From Auanema rhodensis (lineage: Eukaryota; Nematoda; Chromadorea; Rhabditida; Rhabditidae), in contig OZ059898.1 of the NCBI GenBank assembly GCA_964057225.1, positions 12,301,767 to 12,365,766 of the forward strand: a stretch of DNA of 64,000 nucleotides. The letters run 5' to 3'. Shown piece by piece: positions 13,299 to 26,700 of the stretch (position 1 is its first letter; every line of letters starts with the position of its first letter). A model generated the notes under the pieces. That model had not been told where the DNA came from and did not search any database. It worked only from the letters and a program-made list of their open reading frames with translations. The position numbers and the translations under genes are program-made.

Positions 13299-13889
13299 CT
13301 GAGATATGCTTCCAACTATGTATGTAAGTTGGCTTGAAGTTGTAGCATTTCTATGTATGAGTATTAATGCCACTGTGTACGTCTTCATCATTGTTTTTCA
13401 AAGTATACATACATGTATATCCGGTAGCTGATCATTCATTTTTCTTGTTTTGACTCCTTTTCTCTCGTTACTTAGACGACATAGATGAATAACCTCTCAA
13501 ACTAATTTTTTTTAAAAGTTTTTAGAGAATAAAAACTTAAAAGTCGTTCATTCAATCAATGATCATTAAGTGCTCATGTTTTTGTTGTTAAGCTCTTTTG
13601 TTATTTGTCTTTTCGTTTCATTTATATCAGATGAGAATTGTGCTCAGCTGTAACTCCTGCTCTTCATTTAAACTTAATTTGTTCTTTATATCATCAGTTA
13701 TCATATTGTTTCTGTTTTTTTTATATTAAAAAAAAGTTGATGTATGTATATAAGTATGTTGATTTGATACAAAAATATATATTTTATATATAACCAGAAC
13801 AACATTTCCCCTAAATTTTTCAATTTTTTCAAAATCAGTGTTTTATTCAAACATTTTTTCGATTTGCCCCCCCCCCCCTAACCCTTCTC

Positions 13890-13925
13890 ATCTCTCTCTC
13901 TCTCACTCTCTCTCTCTCTCTCTCT
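13890..13925 (+). repeat. (CT)n microsatellite
   Basis: A CT run with one CA interruption, just after a C10 homopolymer. Confidence 0.85.
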
Positions 13926-16900
13926 TTTTCTCTCTTGAAGTTGAGCTGCCCTTCCACTGATTCATACTTTTGACGTTCTTCTCCTGGATATTTCTACCTA
14001 TCATCTGTTCCCTTTCTTTTCACAACTATTTCTTATTTTCGAAACTTTCACTTTTTGATTCTCAATCTTTTTGCTATCATATTTCTAGCATATATCTATG
14101 TGAACTAGCATTCAAGTCCTCCATCCCATTCGCCTTCTGGCTGCTGCAAAACATCAGTAGAAGCATATTTAGGTTTCTCATACAATTGCTCTTCATATTT
14201 TCATCAGCTTCCTTTTTCATTTTTGGTGTTAATATCTGCCAGCTGTTAATCAAATTTTTATGTTTTCATAGCAGGCCTCCAATTGTTATCGTAGCACATG
14301 GCATTTCCTATTGCTTCACAGCCGCTTTCCTAACAATCTACGTCATCATCTAGTGATAATTGAATTAAGATAGTGTTGAAGCACTATTCCTGATCGCCCT
14401 CCCTCTTGTTTTCCTATCATGTGTCCGTCCGTTAGATCTATTTCTTGGATGTGCCATAAAACCATTCAGACACTTCTTCCTTTTACTTCCTCACTCTTCT
14501 TTTCTCCTTTTCAAAAGCTCTTACTATCTATTTATATGTTCCAGACTTAAAAGTATTCTGTTTGCCCATTGTCCCTTCAAAGGACATGTCCTCTTTTTAC
14601 ATTTTCTCATGGTTTTCGTATTTCTATGTGTTCAATCTGCCATTGCTTCCCGAAATCTGATAGATTTCGAACATTTTTTTGCTTGTCATCTCGTATTGTA
14701 TTCGATTTTCAATGAGATGTATCCTTAATCGTAGTTATTTCTCATTCTCTCCCTCATTCATTTGTCTTTACCTAGCAACCCTGAACAGAAGACTAATAAG
14801 ATGAGTTCTACTAGAAGGTTTCCGGCTTCATTCCAGTTCATAGTTTCATCCTCTCTTTCTCTATCTCTCTCCATTTTCTACCTCTTAAACTCTAATCTCT
14901 ACTCTCCTTTTCTTCTTTTCTCTTAAACTCTGTCTTGTTTAGTCTCATCGTCTTTTAATTTTCTTATTTTTTATGAAACCTTTTACTCCAGTACTTGTCA
15001 TAATGTAAAGGTCAAGCGCATAAAAAGAAAAAAACTATTCATCACACTCAAATTCTCTGAATGCTGGCTATTGCCAAAGAACTTTGTTTTCTTTTTGAAA
15101 AGTATGTTTATTTCTACTCGCTCATAGCAATACCCATTGAAGTTTAGTTAGATTCCTCCACCCCCCTGTGCACATTGCTTCCAAAAGCCACCCCCACCTC
15201 CACCCTCATCTACTCTCCTGCCACCCTATTCACGGTTGACAACATCGTGTTCAGCCTGGTCAACTTGTATCAATAATATGTTTCTTCATCGTTTTTTATT
15301 GCTCTCCTCCCACCTTCCTGTCGTTGTTTTCTCCTATCATATATCAGATGTTTATATAATATTTTCTTAGTATTTCTTTACAAAAAATAGTAATCTTGTT
15401 ATACGAATATCACGATATTACCAAGTATTCTCAAATGATATGATGCATCATATTCCTGTAATGCTTTATGTTGACGTATAACTATGTATGTAAGTATATA
15501 TATATATATAGTTAGGATGAATATTCATACTATGCTGATTATATGTATGTATAGGCCATGGAAGTGTCCTCCAAAACATTCGTTTATCCAATTATGGTGA
15601 AACCTACCACCACTCATTCACGTATTCATGTATATATGTATATCACTATCATAAGGACAACAATATTTATCGTTTCATGTGATGTAGATAGACGTACACA
15701 CATTCCAGATCTGAAATCAGTTATGATTTTTTTTTGTTTTAACTAAAAATCAAAATTTTCACAAACAGTACCGCCCGTCATCGTATATGTATCCATCTCC
15801 TCCTACTCTTTCAATTCATCATCATCGTCATTCCATGTGGTATATCCGTTTCCGTGGGCTTTTCGAATAAATTTTCAGCTTTTTGGCAACAATGACATAA
15901 CTAGTGGCACTTAATTCAGATTTCATTCATATTCGATCAGCTTTAAACTATAAAACAATATGTATTTGATGATCATATCCATGTAACACAAGACGTCTGA
16001 ATGGCTTTTAGTTCCTTGCTTAACAACATGGCTTTCTCTTCCCTTTTTCTTCCTTCATCATCTACAATTGTGAAGATTCCTTTTAATAGTAACTTAATTC
16101 TCACTTAATTAAGTTGAAAGCTATTCTTATTGATGCTACCCTTTTCCATTCTCTATGAATAACGTGCGGTCAATTGAATAATCCTAAAAGTTGATATTTA
16201 TTATATTTTTTCTTCTTCTTCGACGTCAACTTATTCAATTATTAATTTTCAAAAAAAAGTTCTTCACAAGTGCACTAGAATAGGCGTTCTGTGATATTTA
16301 TTTGGATATTTAGTTTTCTTTTCGTGTAACTGATATTCTCAAGTTTTAAACATGAGCCTAAGCTTATACAGGATAAGTAATTCTCACTAACTATATCATC
16401 TTTTGATGATTTACCATTAACTATATGTATAAATATATTATATTAATCGCAATGATCAATTTTTCAAATTTCCTGTCTGTAAACTGGTATTTGTCCTGCT
16501 TTGTCGCAATTACTAAGTCATCTAATATTTAAAATATCTCGTGTCAACTTACAATTATCATTATTTTCTCTTATTTTCATATAATTATTAATTATTATGT
16601 ATATTATATGCTCATTTCATTTCATTTTAAACATTTGAGCTTGTATCTAAACGTTTGTTTTTTCCTCCCTCATCCACACTTTCATCTCATCTCAATATCA
16701 AGTGGCCCAGGTATTCAGTGGTTACAACTATCTGATTTTACTTCATAACTCAACTGTCGTATCTTAGAAAAACAGAAAATTAACCCCTCGTGCAGTTGTA
16801 TTAATTCGCGTTTCATAACCTCACCGAATAGAAAATACAATTATTCCTGGCAATCTTCTATTTTTAGAATTCTGATCATCTCTATCTCTAGAGCCCTAAT

Positions 16901-17296
16901 TTCTCTCTCTCTTCCTCTCTATTTCAATCCGGCACTACATGCTTGTCCTCAATCTCTCCCTCTCAGACTTGGACTTTCAAATTTTTCTTCATAGCGCTTA
17001 GGTAATTCATTTACAATCTGTAGGGAAGATTAGTAGGTAGTATGATGAAGCTCAAATGCATCGTTGATCACATTGTTCAAGCTAACGATTGATCTCAAAC
17101 ATATACAACATTAATCTGATCTGAAGACGATTTCTTTGTGACTATGACTAGAAGGAATCACAAACTTTGAACGCTATATAAAGCCATCCGTACTCATTTC
17201 CTACGCCCCTTAATCGATTTAACAAAATAAGATTTAATTGAAATACAAGATTAAAAACAAATTAAGATATGCACACATGTATCTATGTCTTCTCAG

Positions 17297-17442
17297 AACA
17301 GAATAAAACCACTAGGTCTGCTCTTCTTGGCTCTCCAGATAGACAAAATCATTGGCTTCCACGTTTCTCACTATCTGAGAACGTCACACATTCACTGTAT
17401 GACGAAGCTAGCTGCCGAAAACTTATAAAAACTTTCCGGTAA
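17297..17442 (+). CDS. Candidate 3' terminal exon, unknown protein
   Basis: A good acceptor (GTCTTCTCAG, ending 17296) is followed by 48 open codons in phase 1, ending in TAA at 17440-17442. The segment is Ser/Arg/Leu/Asn-rich and polar (for example SPDRQNHWLPRFSLSENVTH), unlike the hydrophobic noise nearby. The local GC content is raised, so other frames are open too, including one on the minus strand. No family is recognised and no upstream exon was placed. Confidence 0.25.
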
Positions 17443-18631
17443 ACGTAGGCGGACGAATCTGTTCGTTTATGTGTTTGTACAAGCTTATGTGCTCAAAATC
17501 AAACGAACTTTCCCACAATATGTGTAGAACAAACTGTCAAATAAGTCAGATTATTTTTCAAAGATTGTTAAGCTACTCTTTTCTTTTTCTCTCTCACTCT
17601 CTCTCTTTCTTTCTATATCTTATTCTCTCTCTATACATATATGTATATATCTCGCTCTCTCTTTCTCTCTCTCTATATCTCTTTTTCTCCCTGACTATGT
17701 CTATTTCTCTTGTGTTCAATTTTCTTTTTTTTCATAACATATCAGTGTACATCTATTATTTTTGTTTCTCTTCAATTATTTCATGTAAGAAACATTTTCT
17801 AATCGTTTACTATTTGTAATTTTATAATTTTGCCATATATTTCATTAAAAATCCATATTTTAGTTGCACATTGATATAGTTGAAGTATGGATCATCATTG
17901 TTCTTATGAAGACAATGATGAAAGGCTTCAATGCTTATTACAGTAATCTAATTGTGAAACGTTGTATCATTCATATGAAAAGGAAAAAAAAGTCTAAATA
18001 GACCTTCTTATACTATGTATGTCTTGTTTTAGTTTGTGAATCTCAATGATCAATCTCCTTATTTTTTTCTATTTTCTGTAAAAATAATCGAAGGTGAAAG
18101 ATTACGTAATGACTAAATCTAATCAATCTTCTTTATCTTTTTATTTTTTTCAAAATTTTGTTCTCACTACTCATGTAGTTGTGTATTATTTATTTTTTTT
18201 ATTTTTGCATTGTATTTTTTTATATTCGCCTACTATGCAATCTCTCTCTCTCCTTCTCTCTTCTTCTATCTTTCTCTATCACTCTCTCTATATCTCTCTC
18301 TTTCTATCTCTATCTGTCCTATCCTAATCGTCTTCTCTTCCACAGCAGCCTGTTCACATGCTGAACTCCTCCTACTTATATACATACGTAGATGGAGTTG
18401 ACGATAAAGCCAGAGAAACCTCATCATGTTTTGATTTCATTTCACAAAAAAAAAATCTCCTCATTCGTTGTCTGCTATTTAGCAATTTTTCAATTTCAAA
18501 ATTCTCAAATATAACTTATAGAATGGTTTCTGTTGAAGTAGGTTTACAGATCACTCATTGGCGTCAGCGGATCACAGAGTTTCTTAAGCTGTTGTGTGTA
18601 TGGTAACATTCATTGCAACGTTCTCATAAGC
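17443..18631. other. Intergenic, pyrimidine-rich
   Basis: CT/AT-rich sequence with imperfect CT runs near 17590-17690 and 18240-18310. A possible exon follows the acceptor TCTTCCACAG near 18345; it reads polar residues for about 30 codons into an A-rich tract but has no partner exons, so it is not called. Confidence 0.5.
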
Positions 18632-18974
18632 ATGGATAGACCTAAACTCATCTATTTCATACTCACTCTATCGTTTATCTGCTCCATTGCTCAGGCATCA
18701 ACCCTCCCAAGCAGGAACGGCTTCCAGTCCAAGAGTTTCCCTTTCCTTAATTTAATTTCATTTCATTTTCATTATATCTTCCCGTACTTGAGATCATTAT
18801 GTCTCTCACAGAATTTTCTCTTCGCCTTCTATATCTTCTGCCTTTTTCTTCATTTTCATACATATGTATGTGACTCTCTAGTTTTTCGCAATGTTTGATC
18901 TCTATGTTGGTTCGTGACTTGCCAGATGCGGTCAAGGCTTCTGTCATCCTAATGAAGACAAAATGAACGACTGA
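18632..18974 (+). CDS. Possible short secreted peptide precursor
   Basis: An ATG at 18632 opens a textbook signal peptide: MDRPK, then a hydrophobic core (LIYFILTLSFICSIAQA), cleavage likely near residue 23. Joining 18632-18726 to 18926-18974 (acceptor TTGCCAG) gives a 47-residue product whose mature part ends with two Cys five residues apart (CGQGFC) and an acidic tail. The donor GTCCAAG is poor, so the join is uncertain. An alternative donor at GTTTCC gives a different, Cys-free tail. The exon could also be a 5' exon of the receptor gene just downstream. It lies 450 bp upstream of a neuropeptide receptor on the same strand, which would suit a peptide ligand, but that is inference. Confidence 0.35.
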
Positions 18975-19137
18975 AGCTGATTTTAGTCTCTTATCCTCTT
19001 CATGTTCTTTGTTTCAATTCACCTCTGCATATCCCTTCCGTCTTTTCTTCCGCCTTCCACTTGTATTCAAATTCAATCAGTTTTTACTTTAACGTTGTAT
19101 AAGTGTGTCGACTGCAGACATCGCTGCAAATCCCCTC

Positions 19138-19176
19138 CACGTGGACATTCACATGCTCTTTCACGTGGATATTCAC
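19138..19176 (+). repeat. Two direct copies of an E-box element
   Basis: CACGTGGACATTCAC (19138-19152) and CACGTGGATATTCAC (19162-19176) match at 14 of 15 positions with starts 24 bp apart. Each contains the palindromic E-box CACGTG. They lie about 250 bp upstream of the GPCR start codon and could be regulatory. Confidence 0.7.
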
Positions 19177-19426
19177 GTATGCTAAATTGCACTAAGCATC
19201 TCCATTTCAATATATTCGCAAAGTAGAACGGTTGCTCTCGATTTCTATGTTGTAGTCCTTTGCTTTGACTCATATTTGCATTTTTTCTTATTTTTCTTCG
19301 TCTTTTATAATTTTTAACTTATAACAATGAATGTGAAGAATTCACAACGAGCTTATTCTTCGTCGTAAACTGCAACTTCCTGTTTTCATTTGGTTTTCAA
19401 AATATTTTTTTCTTTATTTTTAGGTA

Positions 19427-22400
19427 ATGGACTCGGATCCATCATCTATGTTATCATTAGATTCTACATATACATCTGATTTACCTCAGCCTTCCGTTCT
19501 AAATAATTCGACTGAAACATGTATTGATATACGTGAATTTCTCTATAAAAATGAATCAGATCTTACTCTTGAGCCAATAACTATGGTTACATTTGGCTTC
19601 ATATATTCACTCTTTATCACGTAAGTCTCTTCTTTCAATTTTATTTTTTTCTTATATTTTTCTTATTTTTCAATAATATTAAAGAAAAAAGTTATAAATA
19701 ATATAGCTTCTATTGGAAAGAATGATTAACAATAACTTTTTTCATTCTCTTATTATATACATAGTTACATTATGAAAAAAAGAAAATTAGTAATGTAGTC
19801 AGAGAATAGCAGCTAGAGCAGATTTTTCTTCAGGTTTTGAAGCTTAATTAGCAGATTAAAGACAGCATAGCATATCTGCTGTTTCAAATGAAGATTTAAA
19901 GCTGACTGTTCTAAAAAAGTCATTTAAATTCCTTATTCGATTTTCCAAAGAATGCATGCATGATAGAGCTTAAGGATTTATGTGAGTGGAGAATAGAAAG
20001 ATGGCTTGGAGACGAAATATGATTTCTAAAGCAGAGCTTCATCGTCTCAATAGAGTTTCGATAGCATTTTCATTAAATATCTGACAACAATTAACTATAA
20101 GTTATTATATATTGCATAGTATATTAACAATAAAATATTATTTTTAATCAAATAAACACTTAAATGTTTTTATAATTATATATTCAATCATTCTCATACT
20201 AGTAGTATCATCAGAACATATCTTAATCTTTCGTCACCATCACACACATATAATTTGCAAATCGTTCAACAGGCAGTACGAGAAGAAGAGGAAAAAGATC
20301 TCAACAAAGCCTATGACAACGACAACGAAGATGTCGACGTCGACGACGAAGATTGAAAACGGAGTTGAATATAGATAGACATGCAATGAAGAATTCATCT
20401 AAAACTTATGGTGCCTTATAAGAAGCCATGTGAAAAGAAGAGGAGAGAGAGAGAGACTGAGAGTGCTTTACGGCCTGAGAAAATCGTCAGATTTATGAGA
20501 TTTTTTCACGTTAAAACCTACATTTTTTTATATTTTATATACAATCTTACCACATGCAATCATAAAACATTATTCAGTTTGCTGTACTGATATTTGCAAA
20601 ATCTTATATTGAAAATAATAAATTTTATCCCAAAAAAAGCACTATGATCGAATGAAGAAGAAAAAATAAATATGTACTTTAATGTTAGTAATCATCAGCA
20701 CTAATGCAATTTCTAACAACAAACTATTATGAGTAGGTCAAAGCCAGGATTGAGCTTGGTATACGAGCATTTAAATAATACTAAAAAATATTTTTAAGCT
20801 TTAAACTTGTTTGTAGTTTTGAATGTTTGTCTCAGCCAACGTTTAGAACTTTCAATTTGAACTTAAGAATATATGTGTGCATGTTTCTGTTGATGACAAG
20901 AATCTTTTGCAACTTTTAGCTGCAACTAAATCTTCAAAATGTTTGTTATTTTCAGGTTAGGCGTTGTTGGAAATTTATTGGTTATCATATCCGTGTACCA
21001 GAATCGATCATTGCAATCTGTTCGAAATATATTTATAGTATCATTGAGTGTTTCTGATATAGTTGTCTCCATTGTATCTGGTTCTGTGACATCTATATCA
21101 GCTTTCTCAAAGACATGGCTTTTTGGAGCAAATATGTGCTATTTTGTACCATTAATTCAGGTTTGTTTTATCATATTTACATCAATTATAAAAACTATTT
21201 TTAATATCTATTTCAGGGAACCAGCTTATGCTTTTCAACGCTAACACTTACTGCAATAGCAATTGACCGATTTATACTCATCATATTTCCAGCTAAAAAG
21301 TGAGTTTTTCAATAATAATTAAATATTATTTGATATATTTATAACTTTATTATTTTATTTTTTTTATTTTTTTAAATATTATTTTAATTTAAAAAATGAC
21401 AATTGAATCACTAAATAAGGACATATTATATACCTAAACTTATTAGTAAAATTAGATAATAGGGTAATGAATTGGAAAACGTGTTAAGCATTCGTGGAAA
21501 TACTCAAAATTTTCCGAATGTTTTCAACTAAATGGATATAGTCTAATATAAAACATGAACTCTATAAACTAATTCGCTTTAGCATGCTTCGTTTGCAAAC
21601 TTGTTTCATAAAAAAAGCCCACAGTATTAACAGAAACATGGTTCCAAATATATATTAAGACAGATGTATTTTTTTTTGTAGAATTTTCTATATAGTTAAG
21701 TAATAAAATCTTCCAAAATTCTTTCTTGTGAAATCGAAAAGAAAAAAAAAAGAAAATTTCTGTTTGTTGAAACATACTTGACTACTAATTATTCTTTTTT
21801 TTGTCTGTTTCAGGCCAATACAGATGTCAATGGCTCTGAAGATGATCATACTTAATTGCTCCATTGCTGCTTCCGTTTCATTTCCAATGTTTCTGAAACA
21901 AAGGTTAACAGAATTTCAAAACTTCTGTGGTCATTTCTGTGCTGAAGACTGGGGAAATGATATCTATGCACGATCAGTATACGGTAATTAAGAGCTGTTG
22001 CAGAATTTTTAAGTTTAATTGGAGCATATTTCAGGAACAGTTGTCTTTATACTTCAATTCGTTATTCCTTTTAAAATTATATCTTTTTGCTATTTAATGA
22101 TTTCATTAAAATTAAAACGAGTAAGTTTTAAATGTTTCTTTTTTTCTTAAATATGTTCATTGTTAGGGAATGCTGGTTAGAAATTCAAAAAATGAAGAAC
22201 TAATTATGACTGAACAACGTAAAGCAGCTTTGAAAAGACGATTGAGAACTAATCGGATGCTTATTGGCATGGTAAGTGCTACATACTTCCTATCTATTGA
22301 CTGTATTTTTGACTTTACTAACTATTTAAAATGATTTTAATTATCTAATTCTCTTATAATTTCTTCATCTTTAGGTAGGAGTATTTTTCTGTTGTTGGAT

Positions 22401-22910
22401 GCCATCCGTTGTTTTCAACTTTCTAAGAGATTATGGATGGTTACCAAATTATGTGCGACAACAAGAATATCTATTTGGAGTCATAACACATTGCATATCC
22501 ATGAGGTTGGACTTTATAGTCTCTCTCTTTCTCTATTTCTTTTGTTGAAATAAAAATTTAATTTTTATTTAAAAACTATGAAATTAGTTAAATTATTCTA
22601 AATGAAAAAATATAATTTCAGTTCAACAATATGGAATCCTTGTCTGTATGCATTAATGAATGAGCAATTTCGTATAGCATTTGTATCGTTATTGAATAAT
22701 CTGAAGACAACAGATAAAAAAAAGGTAAACAAATATACTTTTTACTTCATTTTATGAAGAAAAATGACTCAATTCTTTTTAAAATTTCATAAATTCTAGA
22801 TTCAAATGCGACGATGTTCGCGCTTGATGTCCAACACAACACTGTTGAAAAGCCATTCAGTTAAAGCCGGAGCTGATACAAGCTCAGAATATCAAGGAAA
22901 CATGTTGTAA
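19427..22910 (+). CDS. Neuropeptide GPCR (NPY/NPF receptor-like, class A)
   Basis: Nine exons (19427-19620, 20956-21160, 21217-21299, 21814-21983, 22035-22120, 22167-22271, 22375-22505, 22622-22724, 22800-22910) join in frame to 395 residues. A glycosylatable N-terminus precedes seven membrane segments. Class A landmarks are present: N71 in TM1, D99 in TM2, the WLFG motif with C126 before TM3, DRF at 150-152 in place of DRY, Cys in the second extracellular loop, CWMP at 288-291 in TM6 and NPCLY at 330-334 in TM7. A basic third intracellular loop (KAALKRRLRTNR) suggests G-protein coupling. The DRF variant and WxFG are typical of invertebrate NPF/NPY-like receptors, such as the C. elegans NPR family; the exact orthologue and ligand are unknown. 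A TTTTTAG acceptor 3 nt before the ATG suggests trans-splicing or a further 5' exon. Intron 1 is unusually long (1.3 kb). Confidence 0.93.
20272..20356 (+). other. Acidic open segment inside GPCR intron 1
   Basis: After an acceptor-like TTCAACAG, about 27 codons read an acidic tail (EEEEKDLN, then alternating Asp/Asn/Glu/Val) ending in TGA. It contains a GACGTC-type repeat. It could be an alternative 3' exon or simple-sequence noise; no partner exon was found. Confidence 0.2.
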
Positions 22911-23066
22911 TCTTATGCTTTCAATTATTATTTTTTGAATATCGTATCCAAAAGTACTGGTCTTTTTTATAAAAAAAAAGTGTAATTATATGATTACACT
23001 ATATACATATACATGTGAATATACATATAAGTAACTTTATCCAAATATATTATTATTTTATAAATG

Positions 23067-23072
23067 AATAAA
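23067..23072 (+). terminator. Polyadenylation signal of the GPCR gene
   Basis: AATAAA, 157 nt after the stop codon at 22910, is the first canonical signal downstream. Confidence 0.6.
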
Positions 23073-23445
23073 ATTGTTTTATATAATATAATAATAATAA
23101 TACAATGAAAAATGCTAAAAAAACAAAATTATAAAACGTCATAAGGATGTATTAGACTAATGATTACAACATATTCATTAGATCTCTAAAAGAGTTCGAG
23201 AGGGAGAAACAGTAAGAAGGACGAAGCTATTATACTCATATTGGCCATCGGTTATGTATATCCTATTAAAGAAATGTATAACTATACATATATAACCATA
23301 TGTATATAGATAGATGAATGAATCTATTTGTAATTTGTGTCTATGTTACGTAATTTCTCTTCTCTTTTTTTTAATTTCAATTTGCTTTTCTCATGAAATT
23401 GGCTGATTCAGCTGTAAAATTGAAATAAGGCATCAAAGAAGAGGA

Positions 23446-23489
23446 AAGAAGAAGAAGAAGAAGAAGAAGAAGAAGAGGAAGAGGAAAGC
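23446..23489 (+). repeat. (GAA)n repeat
   Basis: A GAAGAAGAA run of about ten units with GAG interruptions at both edges. Confidence 0.9.
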
Positions 23490-23747
23490 TAACTAATTAA
23501 GAAGAATATTTACGAAGTTATGGTTTCTCGAGATCATTCGGAAAATATAGAGATATGATGAATGAACTGATAAAAAATTAAACCAAAAATAGATGATTGA
23601 TCAGCAAATAGTTCGTTGACAGATTAAGATTAATATTTAACTGCAATGAGTATCATTCTTGACTGGAACATCATGTGTTTTAAGATTTCTGATCTCTTTC
23701 AGTTCATCTAAGGACTAAGAAGATGCCAGTCCGTATTTGAACAAACC

Positions 23748-26700
23748 TTATGCATATCCAGATCCTAATGTGCTCTTTCTCTTAAGTTGAATATAGCCTA
23801 AATCGTCATCAGTTGCTCGTAACATTCTGTATAAAATCATCATAATGTTTGATATAACATTTCAAATAAAACCTGGATAATTTCTGTGTTATATCCAGAA
23901 ATGTTGGTCTATGCTGTACTTCAACACAAAAACACATCTGCATCAGGGCGCTTCTGAAGTTTTAAAAGATTTCATAATGCCTGTCATCATAATAAATGAG
24001 TATCTCACATCTCGGAGGTTTGATCCGTTTGTGGAAGCTTCAACCGATGCCCTTCCTTAAGTCTTTCTAAGAGGTTTGCCGGTTGAATTCCAGCATATGG
24101 TGTTTGGCCATATGTATATATTTCAAACAGAACAACACCAAAGGACCATCTGTATATATTAGCTATTCTGAACGTTTTCATGTTTAATCCAACTTACACA
24201 TCACTCTGATGACTGAATTCTCCGCTCTCTAATGCCTCCATAGCTGTCCAGCATATTGCTATGTGATATGGAATAACTTTTTCGATACTTGATGAAGAAC
24301 AAGCTAATCCGAAGTCACCAATCTTAATTAAGATCAGTCATTCTGGGACCATAAATGAATTTGAAACCTTCACAATAAATCCTGTAGTTACCAATATATT
24401 ACGAGCAGCCAAATCCCTATGTATAATATCAAGGGAATGAATATAGTTCTGAGAAAAGGAAGTAAAAATTAACAATTTTATAAGTTTTCTATTGAAATCT
24501 ATTTAATCGGCAAAAGAGTTTGTTTTTTATTTTTCATTTCATTAGAATTTATATTTTCCGGAAAAAAAACGAAGCCTCAAACTTGAACTCCATTAAGCTT
24601 AGGCATGAAGCTGTTTGATCATGGATAATTCAATTTCTTTTTTAATTTTGGGAATTATGGGAATCCTCACCATTCCCACCGATATTTGATGACAAATCGA
24701 TAACTGAGTGATTTGAGAAATATTCTCAGATCCAGTTTCATTCTAAAATACACGAATAGATCAATTGGGGAAACGTTCAAGCTAACAATCCGATGTTCAC
24801 GAAGAGCATGACGCAAATCTCTTTTTTCGCAAAACTCCATTATGATCATTGGATCTGTTCGACAGGAAACGGTTCCAATTATGGACACTATATTTGGATG
24901 ATATGGAATAGTCTGAGCAATCAAATTTCAAAATATAATCAGAAAATGATTAGTGTACCTTCATTAGTTCCATCTCTTTGAACAAAGCAATTCTATCTTT
25001 ATCTGAGCATATATGAGGCAGCCTCTTAACAGCAACCTGTAGAGGATTATAGGTAATTATTTTTTAGCAATCAAACACCTCTAAGTGTCCATCTGATAGT
25101 TGTCTAACACCAAAATATTTTCTACGATCATCTCCAGCATCTTTTACAATGCCTTTGTAAACGTTTGAAAAAGCTCCATGAAAGACAGTCCCTGATTCAA
25201 TATAAATATCTTCTTTACTAATTTCCAAGTTGCTGTTTCTGAAACATTAGTGTTGAAGTATTACCATTAATAGCTTCTCCATACCTTTGTTCATTAACAA
25301 TATTCTTAAGTCTTTCATATCGTTCGCTTATTGATGCCAGATCCATAGGTAAACTACGGATTTCATTTAAACGTTTGATTTCTTTAGCTCTGAATCTTTC
25401 CAGAACTGACTGTCTTCCTTTTCGTTTATAAAGAAAAACATTAACAAAGATTATAATTATAAAAATTATGCATAGTAAAGGAACTGTCACCATTATAACG
25501 ATATCTGTTAAAAAAAGTAGAAATGAGTTTCTTATGAGCATTTTTTTTTTTAAATTCAAACCTTTTGTAGTAAAATTTTCATTCTTAATTTGACAAGTTC
25601 GGAAGATATCTATGTACTGCTGTAAATTGCCAACTGTACTTCCTGTTATAACTACTTCTTCGTATTTGGCACAGTAATCAAGAGCTGTCTTGATATCACA
25701 AGCTTAAAAAAGTTATGAATTAGTATACCAAACTGAATGAAGTAAAAGATCTAACATGTTTCGCCGTGATCAATGAAAATTATTTTCATAATAAAGCCAG
25801 AAAGTTGTAATTGATTAACAAGTTCCATCTGTTTATATATTAGATAACGTAGATCTGTGGAGCTCTAAAAATTTTGTAAGTTTTTAATGAATATTTCTTT
25901 AAGCAACCAACATCCAAGCATCGATCACTGCAACTAAAATCAGTAAAAAAGTATAATATACCTCCTTGATTATAATCCCTATGACTATAACATGAAAACT
26001 TAAAAAATAAAAATATATTTGTATTATAAAATCAACTAACAAATTGCCTAAACATTTCCTTCATCACATATACAGCATCGCTTTTATTGAGAAAAGTTGA
26101 ATTCAAATTTATAGCATCTATCGCGTTATCCAGTTCAGATTTTTTAGCCTAAAAATGAAATTTGATTATCAAAATTGAAACAAATTTTCAAATTACAAAC
26201 ACAGATCTACATTGAAAAGATGAATTTGTGGGAGTTAATGTGCCAGGTGAATAATTCTGGTAAGTGCTTTTGCTAGAGCATCCACTTGAGACATTCTGAA
26301 ACATTTTCGAATAAAATTATAAATTAAAGATAATAACTGAAAAACAAAACCTTTAGAAACTGTTTAATTTGGGATAAAATAGATTGTGGATCTTTGCTTT
26401 TCATCAACAAGATCATGGATACAATATCCCATTCATTACATACTCCATTATTATATTCGATTCCTGCTGAAGAAATGAGAAAAGAAATACAGAAAATATT
26501 TGTTAAAAATAGTTTTATGTATGTTATTTACCTTCATAACTTTTAGGAACAATTTTCTGAGAACAAAAGATGAAATATTTAGAAGTGATGAAGATATCTG
26601 GGCCGTCTTACTTACATTTTGGGCATGCTCCATGAAAAGGTACTGGCTCCATATTAAGAGATGATGTTGGACATGGTGATACAATACAGCTAACTATTTG

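Larger units (their letters stand above)
10807..17296. other. Gene-poor DNA with transposon-like element
   Basis: Apart from the inverted-repeat element at 10869-11308 and simple repeats, I find no supported gene. The 127-codon frame at 13970-14353 is very hydrophobic and comes from pyrimidine-rich sequence without good splice or start context, so I do not call it. A run of ten C residues occurs near 13868. Confidence 0.5.
22911..23747. other. Convergent 3' ends of GPCR and kinase genes
   Basis: AT-rich spacer between two convergent genes. A polyadenylation signal AATAAA for the GPCR lies at 23067-23072. A GAA/GAG repeat fills 23446-23489. No exon is seen. Confidence 0.75.

Noticed and set aside
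13970-14353. 127-codon hydrophobic frame
   Set aside because: Starts without an ATG and reads pyrimidine-rich DNA as Phe/Leu/Ser/Ile; no splice sites or family resemblance.
19879-19886. CTGTTTCA, the core of the Ruby motif of nematode piRNA genes (also reverse copies at 41665 and 57184)
   Set aside because: Only a few scattered copies, no clustering and no consistent downstream T-rich YRNT context, so a piRNA cluster is not supported.
26532-26556. A 25-nt exon in the kinase gene between exons 1 and 2
   Set aside because: It has plausible AG/GT borders but breaks the reading frame with either donor; skipping it keeps frame.
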